From assembly GCA_002746425.1 (NCBI GenBank), contig NVXB01000001.1:1-35385 (forward strand): DNA of 35,385 nt. The letters run 5' to 3'. The first letter of the stretch is position 1. Each line of letters opens with the position of its first letter. Made by a program: the position numbers and the translations under genes. The stretch comes from Hyphomicrobiales bacterium. Its GTDB lineage: Bacteria; Pseudomonadota; Alphaproteobacteria; Rhizobiales; GCA-2746425. Positions 13,022-19,246 of this stretch are shown piece by piece. The notes beneath the pieces are model-generated. The model had not been told where the DNA came from and did no database searches. It worked only from the letters and a program-made list of their open reading frames with translations.

Positions 13022-13096
13022 TTAATCGCAGCCATCGTTCCCCTCTGTATGCCCTGTAGAGCACGGATATAAAGGATGTGATGTATAATTAAGCAT
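13022..13096 (-). CDS. Possible 24-residue peptide gene
   Basis: ATG at 13096 to TAA at 13022, reading MLNYTSHPLYPCSTGHTEGN then DGCD. It is GC-richer than its surroundings, follows a TATAAATA site at 13117-13124, and is closely followed by a terminator. Two cysteines and a histidine could bind metal. The ribosome site is weak (GAAAGAAAAAAT). It may instead be part of a non-coding RNA. Confidence 0.4.
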   Translation of the reverse strand: MLNYTSHPLYPCSTGHTEGNDGCD

Positions 13097-13116
13097 ATTT
13101 TTTCTTTCGTTTTATT

Positions 13117-13124
13117 TATTTATA
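13117..13124 (-). promoter_or_regulatory. Possible late promoter TATAAATA
   Basis: Exact octamer on the minus strand, 20 bases upstream of the 24-residue frame. In such an AT-rich genome the octamer occurs by chance, so position is the only support. Confidence 0.4.
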
Positions 13125-13250
13125 GTAAAAAACCAGTAATTGGTTTAATTATGTTGGATCAACTGGTGTTGGATCAAATGTCGGATTTTCACAGACAGCA
13201 AGAGCTGCAGATGACATAAATAGTGCGTAGTGATTTCATTTTATTTAAAT

Positions 13251-13324
13251 TGGCAAGAATAATAGGACTCGAACCTATATTTGCGATTTTATAAATTGCT
13301 GTTCTTCCATTGAACTATATTCTT
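13251..13324 (-). tRNA. tRNA with unusual anticodon ATA
   Basis: Acceptor AAGAATA/TATTCTT perfect, D-stem GTTC/GAAC, T-arm ATAGG-TTCGAGT-CCTAT, G73, encoded CCA. The anticodon arm GCAAT-TTATAAA-ATCGC has one A-C mismatch and places ATA at 34-36 with T33 intact. A34 in this box would read Tyr UAU and is not normally used; a normal tRNA-Tyr(GTA) is present nearby. Confidence 0.75.
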
Positions 13325-13327
13325 ATT

Positions 13328-13714
13328 TTAATTATTTATAGACTTAGCGATAGTAGATGCTAATTTACCATCATAAAGTCCTCCATAATTCTCTTTTAAA
13401 TACTTCATTCGCATTCCCATATTATTAAGTTCGGGGTTATCCTGAAATATTCTCATAATTCCTGCTTCATTCATTTGAGTAGGAATTAATTTCGTTAACA
13501 ACTCTACTTCAAGAGTGTTATTCATTTCCTCTGATTTTGCTTTGATTGATTTAACTAAAGCAACAATTTTAATGTTTGGATATGTTTTTTTAACACCATC
13601 CATAGTCATTAATTTGTTTTCGATTTCACCAATTAAATAAGAATATAAAGCAATTTCTTCTTTATTCTTGTCTTTGCGTGCTTGTAAATATGTTTCTTTA
13701 ATTATATTGTACAT
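13328..13714 (-). CDS. GatB/YqeY domain protein
   Basis: 128 residues from the ATG at 13714, which has GAGGAATATA directly before it; an ATG at 13726 has no site. The helical N-part (SYLIGEIENKL), then VELLTKLIPTQMNEAGI, MGMRMKYLKENYGGLYDGKLASTIAKSI follows YqeY, the domain related to the tail of GatB that binds tRNA in amidotransferases. Phage copies of unknown role occur. It fits the translation-related surroundings (tRNAs, tmRNA). Confidence 0.82.
   Translation of the reverse strand: MYNIIKETYLQARKDKNKEEIALYSYLIGEIENKLMTMDGVKKTYPNIKIVALVKSIKAKSEEMNNTLEVELLTKLIPTQMNEAGIMRIFQDNPELNNMGMRMKYLKENYGGLYDGKLASTIAKSINN
13333..13340 (-). promoter_or_regulatory. Possible late promoter TATAAATA before the ATA tRNA
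   Basis: Exact octamer within the last codons of the YqeY gene, eight bases before the tRNA 5' end, so a transcript would start close to the mature tRNA end. Chance occurrence cannot be excluded. Confidence 0.35.
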
Positions 13715-13859
13715 TATATTCCTCATTATTTCATTAAATTAAAAACATAGCTCCTAAAATAATAAGACAAATTAATCCAAATATCATCTCAAACAAATTA
13801 TTCTTCTTTATCTTAGAAAGTTCAGATTTATAAAAGCTATACATTAATATGGCATTATC

Positions 13860-14235
13860 CCCAATAAATAGTGGAAGTTGATTTGGTTATAAGGTTCAAC
13901 TTCCAAAACCTCAAACAATCAATTAAGATTAAGCAGCAAGAGCCACTGTTTCAAAATTATCATTACTTGCATTTAAGTTTGCATTTACGTTTTTAGAACT
14001 ATTTCGCATTCTACGCGGTATTCTCCATTTTCCTATTCAATATCAATCGATCCCATGTCATCCCCATCAAAGATACACTGCTCAGACTCAATTCTCTGTT
14101 TTGACTAAAAAAAGATTTATACGTTAAACAATTACGTAGAATCTAAGAAACTTTCTTTAGACAGTGTATCCATGGTGGAGATGCCGGCTTCGAAGCCGGG
14201 TCTTGATCATCTTTCAGTCTACTTCACTGAATACA
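13860..14235 (-). ncRNA. ssrA: Two-piece (permuted) tmRNA
   Basis: In minus-strand order: acceptor piece with T-arm CCGGC-TTCGAA-GCCGG, acceptor CATCTCC and ACCA (ends 14173); a linker held by a 9-bp inverted repeat (14072-14080 with 14162-14170); then the coding piece starting GGGGATGACATGGG at 14065. GGGGATG pairs with CATCTCC over seven positions. The tag frame (13929-13982) starts at GCA and reads ANLNASNDNFETVALAA plus stop. A 9-bp hairpin GGAAGTTGA/TCAACTTCC follows. The split, permuted layout is that of alphaproteobacterial tmRNA. tmRNA rescues stalled ribosomes and tags the product. Outer ends are estimated. Confidence 0.85.
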
Positions 14236-14240
14236 TATTA

Positions 14241-14269
14241 TTTATATACTACAATCATTCTAATGTAAA
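14241..14269 (-). promoter_or_regulatory. Promoter for the tmRNA
   Basis: TTTACA (14264-14269), 17 bases, TATAAA (14241-14246) on the minus strand, just upstream of the acceptor piece. A TATAAATA late-type octamer (14239-14246) overlaps the -10 box, so early and late transcription are both possible. Confidence 0.65.
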
Positions 14270-14369
14270 CTAAATTATAAGCAAAAATAATAAAATAATC
14301 CAACCCCAGTGTAGTGTAATAACACTAGTCAATTTCAATATAATCAATATGATTAATAGTGTATTATAG

Positions 14370-14738
14370 TCAAATTGCATTATTTAAAATTTCCACTTTG
14401 TGAATATAAGAAGCAGGTACTTTGTCTAATTCATCTTTAGCCATTGTTGTTTCTACAATACTAATGGCCTGAAGGTTTTTATTTTCTTTACCGAGAAGAA
14501 GATAAGTAGCATCATCAAATAAATGAACAAAGACTTTATATTGTTCTTCATATAAAGTTGTCAATCTAATGGCGAGATCTCCTAAACGAAATGATGCTGG
14601 CGAAACTACATCATGGCGACTGATTTGATATTCAATAAGATTATTGTTACATAGATAAAGAGCATCAATAACATAAATGCTATTATTCATTAAAATTTTA
14701 TCGCCCAATTGAATATTTTTAAGTTCATCATTAGTCAT
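14370..14738 (-). CDS. Hypothetical protein
   Basis: 122 residues from the ATG at 14738 (MTNDELKNIQLGDKILMNN), six bases after GGAG; ATGs at 14741 and 14750 are alternatives. The LGDKI...YVIDALYL pattern suggests a small beta-rich domain. No family recognised. It overlaps or abuts the upstream gene. Confidence 0.65.
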   Translation of the reverse strand: MTNDELKNIQLGDKILMNNSIYVIDALYLCNNNLIEYQISRHDVVSPASFRLGDLAIRLTTLYEEQYKVFVHLFDDATYLLLGKENKNLQAISIVETTMAKDELDKVPASYIHKVEILNNAI

Positions 14739-14749
14739 CATATTCTCCA

Positions 14750-15046
14750 TTATAAATTATAAATCGCTTCAATAATTAAATCATCCATTAACGATTCAGT
14801 TTCACTATCATAATAGTATTCTATTATTCCATCATCGTACACTGTTTTTTTACAATTTTTCACTAAACCTGATGCTGCTAAAGATTGATATAACTCAATT
14901 TGCCAACCACTATTTCCAAATGGTCGTTTTGCAGAAAAACTCTCGCCTTGAATCCAAAGACTACATAAAAGTTTTTTAAGATAATCACGAATTCTTTCAG
15001 CCTCAGCATCATTTTCTTCTATCATTTTAACATCTAAAATATTCAT
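14750..15046 (-). CDS. Conserved phage hypothetical protein
   Basis: 98 residues. GESFSAKRPFGNSGWQIELYQSLAASGLV is a segment I recognise from uncharacterised proteins of other large phages. Acidic ends, no catalytic motif. Overlaps both neighbours by a few bases, so translationally coupled. Confidence 0.68.
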   Translation of the reverse strand: MNILDVKMIEENDAEAERIRDYLKKLLCSLWIQGESFSAKRPFGNSGWQIELYQSLAASGLVKNCKKTVYDDGIIEYYYDSETESLMDDLIIEAIYNL

Positions 15047-15420
15047 CTTACATATTTCCCAATCACTTCTATTTCATCATCAGATAATTTATTTAAAATT
15101 TTATCAATTTCTTTGATATTCTTTTTCCAGGCTTTCATTCTTTGTTTATTTTTCTTTTTAATTTCTTTCCATTTATCCTTCAAGAACTTGTCTAAAATTA
15201 CACCTGTACCTCCACATCTGTCACACGGGACTTTTCTTACACAGAGTTTATAGCCTTCATATGGGTCTCGTTCATTTTCATCATAATCTAAACCCTTGCC
15301 AAGGCAATGAGAGCAGACACGTTTTAATGTTTGTGGCAACACTGTCGTATGATTATTTTCTATTTGTTCGAATGTTTTAAAACAAATATATGGTGCTGGT
15401 GGATAAAATTTATTTCTCAT
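15043..15420 (-). CDS. DnaJ-type zinc-finger protein
   Basis: 125 residues. VCSHCLGKGLDYDE and VPCDRCGGTGVILD form two CxxCxGxG units as in the DnaJ cysteine-rich domain, here without a J domain. The second half is lysine-rich and helical (KEIKKKNKQRMKAWKKNIKE). It may bind protein or nucleic acid. Its ATG overlaps the Thg1 stop (ATGA). Confidence 0.75.
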   Translation of the reverse strand: MRNKFYPPAPYICFKTFEQIENNHTTVLPQTLKRVCSHCLGKGLDYDENERDPYEGYKLCVRKVPCDRCGGTGVILDKFLKDKWKEIKKKNKQRMKAWKKNIKEIDKILNKLSDDEIEVIGKYVR

Positions 15421-16172
15421 TTTGGCTCAAATCCTCGTTTATTATGATCAAAATTGTTCGGAACACCGCCATTTAAACTTCCTGCATTTTTACGAGGTGG
15501 CAAATAATCAAACCGTGCTCTGCAAGTTTTAAGCATTTTACTTCTGTAAATGTCATTTACTAGAACACAATCGTGATGGTAAAACCTGCCATATAAATAA
15601 TCATCAGAATAATTTGAAAGAACATCACCAGCCTCGAGAATCATTTGAATACGATCTTGTGTATTTTTATCATTCAATTCCGAATGGGAATAATGTAATT
15701 GTGCAATGCCAGTAATACCATTTTTATAACAATCTAAATAACGCCATAAAAAAATTCTTTCTGCGTCTGCATATTCATGTATGCCAAAAACTCTACAATC
15801 AAAATAAGCTTTATTATAATCCAAAGCAAAGTTTGATGTAAAAATAGAAGCAATAATGCTATTCATTTTATGAAGTTTTCCACCACAATAATACTCAAAA
15901 AACTCATTACCTGATGCTGCACATAGAAAAGTAATTTCGTCACTCTGTGAATAAATTGCACAAGCGCCAATTTCTTTAGCAGTCGCTAATGCAGCTTTAT
16001 CTAAAGAATTTGCTAAATTTTCACTATAAGGTTTTTTAAAGTTTTTAGTAAATTTTGAAAACTTTTTGCCATCAATTCTGATAGCAAGAAAAGGTGATTC
16101 ACCTGGATCTACTCTGTAGGATGTATATTTTTCTTCTAGCGATTTACAATAATCACCTAACGATTGTCGCAT
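15417..16172 (-). CDS. thg1: Thg1-like tRNA guanylyltransferase (3'-5' polymerase)
   Basis: 251 residues from the ATG at 16172, six bases after GGAG. LGDYCKSLEEKYT, then LAIRIDGKKFSKFTK (first metal Asp) and IYSQSDEITF (catalytic Ser-Asp-Glu) are the Thg1 motifs; the length is normal. Thg1 adds G-1 to tRNA-His. Thg1-like proteins repair tRNA 5' ends by adding nucleotides in the 3'-5' direction using the other strand as template. The phage carries tRNAs with unpaired 5' ends (tRNA-His, tRNA-Pro) that could be substrates. It lies just after the initiator-type tRNA. Confidence 0.88.
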   Translation of the reverse strand: MRQSLGDYCKSLEEKYTSYRVDPGESPFLAIRIDGKKFSKFTKNFKKPYSENLANSLDKAALATAKEIGACAIYSQSDEITFLCAASGNEFFEYYCGGKLHKMNSIIASIFTSNFALDYNKAYFDCRVFGIHEYADAERIFLWRYLDCYKNGITGIAQLHYSHSELNDKNTQDRIQMILEAGDVLSNYSDDYLYGRFYHHDCVLVNDIYRSKMLKTCRARFDYLPPRKNAGSLNGGVPNNFDHNKRGFEPK

Positions 16173-16191
16173 CATAATCTCCATAATAAAT

Positions 16192-16428
16192 TTAGTTTTT
16201 GATTATTGCTTCCTGTGTCACAACATTATCTCCAGTGACAATAGCAATTTGAGTAATTTGGTTGCGGTGCCCTGGATCTGCCCCAGGTCCTCCGGATAAT
16301 GAGTCCGGCGACTTATCTATTTGTCCTGCCCGCGTAATATTTATACCACTTTTCATCTCATTTAAGAGAAAAAATGAATATTTTCTTAATTTTATATAAC
16401 GAATTATAGAATTAATTATTGCTCTCAT
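16192..16428 (-). CDS. Doubtful reading frame through the initiator-type tRNA
   Basis: An open frame of 78 codons from ATG 16428, overlapping the end of the upstream membrane protein. From about residue 33 it is simply a translation of the tRNA at 16259-16334. The first 30 residues (RAIINSIIRYIKLRKYSFFL) could be a short basic peptide, but the frame as a whole is probably not a gene. Kept because it covers the stretch between two real genes. Confidence 0.2.
   Translation of the reverse strand: MRAIINSIIRYIKLRKYSFFLLNEMKSGINITRAGQIDKSPDSLSGGPGADPGHRNQITQIAIVTGDNVVTQEAIIKN
16259..16334 (-). tRNA. Initiator-type tRNA-Met (CAT)
   Basis: The 5' end CGCGGGC and 3' end CACCGCA-A-CCA leave C1 opposite A72, the hallmark of bacterial initiator tRNA. 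Anticodon arm CCGGA-CTCATTA-TCCGG (CAT). The T-stem CCTGG/CCAGG is perfect, but its loop (GGCAGAT) lacks TTC; the D-loop lacks GG and the acceptor has a bulged A. So it is a divergent initiator tRNA, or one under decay. Confidence 0.68.
16338..16345 (-). promoter_or_regulatory. Possible late promoter TATAAATA before the initiator tRNA
   Basis: Exact octamer three bases upstream of the tRNA 5' end on the minus strand. A late transcript could begin within or at the tRNA 5' end. AT-rich chance match is possible. Confidence 0.4.
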
Positions 16429-16672
16429 GTCGTTTGTTCCTCTTAATTTCTCGATAATTTTTATATACGACAATTGAAATAATAATCAATAAAATGACTA
16501 TTAAAATTACATACCATGGCGATAATGTAATAAGAAACATAGTTCCTGATAGCAAAGCATAAATCGCTATAATGGCAAGAATAATACATCCAAAACAATA
16601 TATAATATACCCTGCTGTTTTGCTACAAAAAATAAGATCTTCAATTGTTTTCTTAAACACTTCTTTAAACAT
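16412..16672 (-). CDS. Small membrane protein, two helices
   Basis: 86 residues with two hydrophobic helices (YIIYCFGCIILAIIAIYALL and PWYVILIVILLIIISIVV) and a basic C-terminal tail (KNYREIKRNKRH). Inner-membrane location likely; function unknown. Confidence 0.7.
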   Translation of the reverse strand: MFKEVFKKTIEDLIFCSKTAGYIIYCFGCIILAIIAIYALLSGTMFLITLSPWYVILIVILLIIISIVVYKNYREIKRNKRHESNN

Positions 16673-16690
16673 AATAAATTCCTAATTAAC

Positions 16691-16738
16691 TCTAGTGGAA
16701 GGAGTTGAAACCCAACCCGTTGATTAAGCTACACTAGA
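16691..16738 (-). other. 48-base tRNA-like remnant
   Basis: TCTAGTG (16732-16738) and CACTAGA (16691-16697) form a perfect 7-bp acceptor-like stem. TAGCTTAATCAAC follows the 5' strand as in a tRNA D-arm, and a short GTTG-GGTTT-CAAC hairpin precedes the 3' strand. There is no anticodon arm and no CCA. The 5' stem overlaps the GTG TAG end of the upstream gene. Confidence 0.5.
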
Positions 16739-17100
16739 TCATTTTTCGCTACAAATTTTAAATCAACACTCTCTGAATAGTAACCGTTTGATTCGCCATA
16801 CCATTTAATGGTTACAGAACCTTTGATGGTTCGAAATTCATAGAATGTCCATGTTGAAGAAACATATTCATTGGCATCACCATGACTAATGCGCTCTTCA
16901 GCAACTAAAATTGGTGTATTCATTAAATCAATTAAGTCACCAGTAATATCATCGATGGTAACAGTTTCACAACAATCCTGATCATGATATTGAACATATC
17001 TATCGCCATTTTCAAGGACAAAATAAATTAGATTGTTGTACTCATTTTTATAAACATCGGTAAATGTTTTACCCTTAAGTTCTTTAATATTTAATCGCAT
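16729..17100 (-). CDS. DUF7448-like conserved phage protein
   Basis: 123 residues. YHDQDCCETVTIDDITGDLIDL and STWTFYEFRTIKGSVTIKWYGESNGYYSE match a widespread small phage/bacterial family (HDQDCCExVxIEDIxGD...TWTFY...SNGYYSE). Function unknown. Start preceded by AAGGATAATATA after tRNA-Ile. Confidence 0.78.
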   Translation of the reverse strand: MRLNIKELKGKTFTDVYKNEYNNLIYFVLENGDRYVQYHDQDCCETVTIDDITGDLIDLMNTPILVAEERISHGDANEYVSSTWTFYEFRTIKGSVTIKWYGESNGYYSESVDLKFVAKNDLV

Positions 17101-17115
17101 TATATTATCCTTAAA

Positions 17116-17189
17116 TGGTCCAGGAGAGGGAGTTGAACCCCGACCGATGAGTTATCAGCTCATTACTCTACCACCTGAGCTATCCCTGA
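17116..17189 (-). tRNA. tRNA-Ile (GAT)
   Basis: Anticodon arm ATGAG-CTGATAA-CTCAT (GAT) is perfect, D-stem GCTC/GAGT, T-loop TTCAACT, A73, encoded CCA. The acceptor TCAGGGA with CTCCTGG has six pairs (two G-T), and the T-arm is one base short, so the 3' half is somewhat irregular. Confidence 0.8.
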
Positions 17190-17190
17190 A

Positions 17191-17260
17191 TGGTGTTTGA
17201 GAAAGGTCTCGCACCTTTATTTCCCGCATCTCACGGGCGTTCTAATTAAACTACTCAAAC
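17191..17260 (-). tRNA. Atypical tRNA, identity undetermined
   Basis: Acceptor GTTTGAG/CTCAAAC perfect, T-stem AAAGG/CCTTT with loop TGCGAGA, A73, encoded CCA. The D-loop is only AATTA (no GG). The anticodon arm CCCG-TGAGATG-CGGG has four pairs and no T at the expected position, so GAG or AGA cannot be chosen. Ends one base upstream of tRNA-Ile's 5' end on the minus strand. Confidence 0.65.
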
Positions 17261-17267
17261 ATAAATT

Positions 17268-17302
17268 CCTAGTGATTAGAAGACTAATCCAACATCGCTA
17301 GG
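17268..17302 (-). other. Nested hairpin before the atypical tRNA
   Basis: Outer CCTAG/CTAGG and inner GATTAG-TCTT-CTAATC stems, 7 bases upstream of the atypical tRNA. There is no T-run after it. TATAAATA at 17316-17323 lies just upstream. Possibly an RNA processing signal or another degenerate tRNA-like piece. Confidence 0.45.
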
Positions 17303-17315
17303 TCGCCTTGTTTAT

Positions 17316-17323
17316 TATTTATA
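17316..17323 (-). promoter_or_regulatory. Possible late promoter TATAAATA
   Basis: Exact octamer on the minus strand, upstream of the nested hairpin and the two tRNAs at 17116-17260. Chance match possible. Confidence 0.35.
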
Positions 17324-17327
17324 TGAA

Positions 17328-17531
17328 TTATACTAAATAAAATTCAAATTCTTCAAAATTGCCAGATTCCATCTTAATCCAATTTCGCAATTCATCTTCT
17401 GTTCCAGCGACCTGGATTAATGTGTTGTCATTAATCCAGGTCGGATCAACTTGACGAAAGAAAAGATTTTCATAAATACTCGATTGATTATTAAAATCAA
17501 CGTATGATACTTCTAACTCTATAATTTTCAT
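17328..17531 (-). CDS. Hypothetical small acidic protein
   Basis: 67 residues, beta-like start (MKIIELEVSYVDF) and acidic end (SGNFEEFEFYLV). Has its own promoter at 17559-17587 and ribosome site AAAGGAATTATATT. No family recognised. Confidence 0.65.
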   Translation of the reverse strand: MKIIELEVSYVDFNNQSSIYENLFFRQVDPTWINDNTLIQVAGTEDELRNWIKMESGNFEEFEFYLV

Positions 17532-17558
17532 AATATAATTCCTTTTGTTTCATAAGAT

Positions 17559-17587
17559 AATATAATCAACTATCTAAAGAATGTACA
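17559..17587 (-). promoter_or_regulatory. Early-type promoter
   Basis: TGTACA (17582-17587), 17 bases, TATATT (17559-17564) on the minus strand; 28 bases before the 17328-17531 start. Confidence 0.75.
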
Positions 17588-17602
17588 CTATTATTTCATA
17601 AA

Positions 17603-17950
17603 TTAATCTTGAACTCGGCGAAAGCCTTCAGGGGTGTATTCCCGTTGAATGCGGATTTCATACTCACCAGGTTCAAACTGGATAGCTTCATGAGTGTCAT
17701 TATTACGCAAGTGTTCCAATGATGTGGTTTTTTCAACAATCAGATGCAGAATACGCATGCCTTCTGATACGTTTACGCGCTCCAATAACTGACAATCGCC
17801 AGCATTCATCACATGATGGTGACCCGTCTCACTATGGGCAATAATATGCCTGCCATTTTCCGATTTTACTGGAATCAAATCATCGGGGCGATTATCAATT
17901 CGGCGGATAAAAGCCTCGCCTTGAGCCGCAATTTTATTAAATTTTTTCAT
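17603..17950 (-). CDS. Partner protein of DUF6745 (TGHHH...QREYTPEG-type)
   Basis: 115 residues. IIAHSETGHHHVM and YEIRIQREYTPEGFRRVQD resemble a small protein family of phages and actinobacteria or cyanobacteria (GExTGHxH...QREYSPE). It starts 1 base after the DUF6745 stop and is visibly GC-richer than the flanking genes. The two genes form a pair. The histidine triplet could bind metal; activity unknown. Confidence 0.7.
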   Translation of the reverse strand: MKKFNKIAAQGEAFIRRIDNRPDDLIPVKSENGRHIIAHSETGHHHVMNAGDCQLLERVNVSEGMRILHLIVEKTTSLEHLRNNDTHEAIQFEPGEYEIRIQREYTPEGFRRVQD

Positions 17951-17951
17951 T

Positions 17952-19040
17952 TTAAGTCCTCACTTCTGGTGGTTGGAATTCAGATAGGTCGATATCGACC
18001 ATCCATGCTTGCGCCTGAATAGCGGTCTGCATGTCGGGGGGCACGGGCATGGCGTGATCTCGTCCAGTGCCACAGCGAACGCGCAGGAAGCGTTCACGCC
18101 CTATGTCAGGTATATCAACGGCAACAAGCTCGCCTATTAAGGGGTCCGCATCCTTGTCGATTGTCTCTGCGTTGAGTTCGTCCAGGATTCTATCCCAGCC
18201 AAGAATTTCGCAAGCTGCGCGGCGCTGTTCAACGTTTTTACATGTAAGCGCTTTGTGCGGCGTTAGTGTCTCTGGATCGGATATCCATTCATCGGGGATA
18301 TTCTGACCATGCCAGCAATAGATAGAATAGCCATCACGGAACGACAAGGCAGGGCCATGCTCGCAGTGAAGTCTATTCTCGTCATCTTTTTTGATAGTGT
18401 CGGGACGGTCTGAAACGATAGCAACATTTTTATATGCGTAAAGCCATCCGCTTGTTTTCGCATATTGGATATATGCTTCGAAGTGTTCTCTTTTGTCGTA
18501 TTCTAACCCGATTTTCTGGCCAAATTCATAGAATGCAAGCCAGTAAGCGTCCTGACCTCCCCAAAAATTAGTTGGCACCATTTTGAAATTTTGGTTGGCC
18601 CAGAGATTGTCCGATAGATTGGCCCCGAGATTGGCCCCGAGATTGCCCGATAGATTGTCCCTGAGATTGTCCGATAGATTGGCCCAGAGATTGGCCCAGA
18701 GATTGTCCCAGAGATTGTCCGATAGATTGTCCCAGAGATTGGCCGATAGATTGGCCGATAGATTGGCCGATAGATTGCCCCAGAGATTGTCCCTTTCATC
18801 ATCGGGTAGAATTTGAAATTTTCTCAAGAAATTGATCGCCATCACACATTGAGCAGGACTGTCGAAATGCATTACGGCCGGCGTTTCTTCGCCCGCTGCT
18901 TCGTATAACGCTTGAATGGCTTTTGTTGACGCTTCACGATCCACAGTCTGAGTGGACAGGCCTACCTTAAGCCATTCCTCTCGAAAGGCTGGCAGACGTT
19001 GTTCCTGCTCTGGTGTGAGTTTTTCAATTTTTTGTTTCAT
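17952..19040 (-). CDS. DUF6745 protein with NLxxNLxx repeats
   Basis: 362 residues. The N-part LTPEQEQRLPAFREEWLKVG and FDSPAQCVMAINFL, a central repeat region (about residues 84-150) of NLSANLWDNLSDNL-type four-residue units, and a C-part with AIVSDRPDTIKKDDENRLHC, GPALSFRDGYSIYCWHG and MPVPPD match DUF6745. In relatives the repeat reads QLxxQL and varies in number. GC-rich and differently coded from neighbours, so acquired recently. Function unknown; the repeat could form a solenoid. The repeat is open in several frames on both strands, so overlapping frames there are shadows. Confidence 0.78.
   Translation of the reverse strand: MKQKIEKLTPEQEQRLPAFREEWLKVGLSTQTVDREASTKAIQALYEAAGEETPAVMHFDSPAQCVMAINFLRKFQILPDDERDNLWGNLSANLSANLSANLWDNLSDNLWDNLWANLWANLSDNLRDNLSGNLGANLGANLSDNLWANQNFKMVPTNFWGGQDAYWLAFYEFGQKIGLEYDKREHFEAYIQYAKTSGWLYAYKNVAIVSDRPDTIKKDDENRLHCEHGPALSFRDGYSIYCWHGQNIPDEWISDPETLTPHKALTCKNVEQRRAACEILGWDRILDELNAETIDKDADPLIGELVAVDIPDIGRERFLRVRCGTGRDHAMPVPPDMQTAIQAQAWMVDIDLSEFQPPEVRT
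18590..18795 (-). repeat. 12-base tandem repeat coding NLxx units
   Basis: About 17 copies of a 12-base unit (on the plus strand GATTGGCCCAGA, GATTGTCCGATA and variants) in near-perfect tandem within the DUF6745 gene. Copies differ mainly at the variable codons (Ser, Trp, Arg, Gly / Ala, Asp, Gly). Such arrays gain and lose units by slippage. Confidence 0.8.
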
Positions 19041-19246
19041 AACGATGTTCCTTCTATATTTTGAATATAATTATTCCATTTGTCGATAGCCCCACTGCCT
19101 GTGTGATGAGAAACATCAGCACGAGGAGTTTCACTACTTCTGCTTATACATTTCCAATCACTACACTCGTACCAATAACTGTATGAACCAGCATGAAATC
19201 TGCCTTCGGGAGATTTTCCACAGTAACAATTGAGAATTTTTGTCAT
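19037..19246 (-). CDS. Lar-like zinc-ribbon protein
   Basis: 69 residues from the ATG at 19246, which overlaps the upstream stop (ATGA). NCYCGKSPEG, YWYECSDWKC and AIDKWNNYIQ follow the Lar (restriction alleviation) pattern: N-terminal CxC(G), an aromatic strand, a CxxxxC pair and a C-terminal A..WN. Lar proteins reduce type I restriction in E. coli Rac prophage; many relatives are only similar in fold. Confidence 0.68.
   Translation of the reverse strand: MTKILNCYCGKSPEGRFHAGSYSYWYECSDWKCISRSSETPRADVSHHTGSGAIDKWNNYIQNIEGTSL

Noticed and set aside
14298..14325. Terminator after the 14370-14738 gene
   Set aside because: TAGTGT/ACACTA makes a weak 6-bp AT-rich stem, and the following bases (CACTGGGG) are not a T-run.
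16192..16473. 93-residue protein with a Gly/Pro-rich tail
   Set aside because: The tail is the translation of a tRNA (16259-16334); listed only as a doubtful frame.
18263..18816. Several open frames on both strands in the DUF6745 gene
   Set aside because: The 12-base repeat keeps all frames open; only the DUF6745 frame has family motifs on both sides of the repeat.
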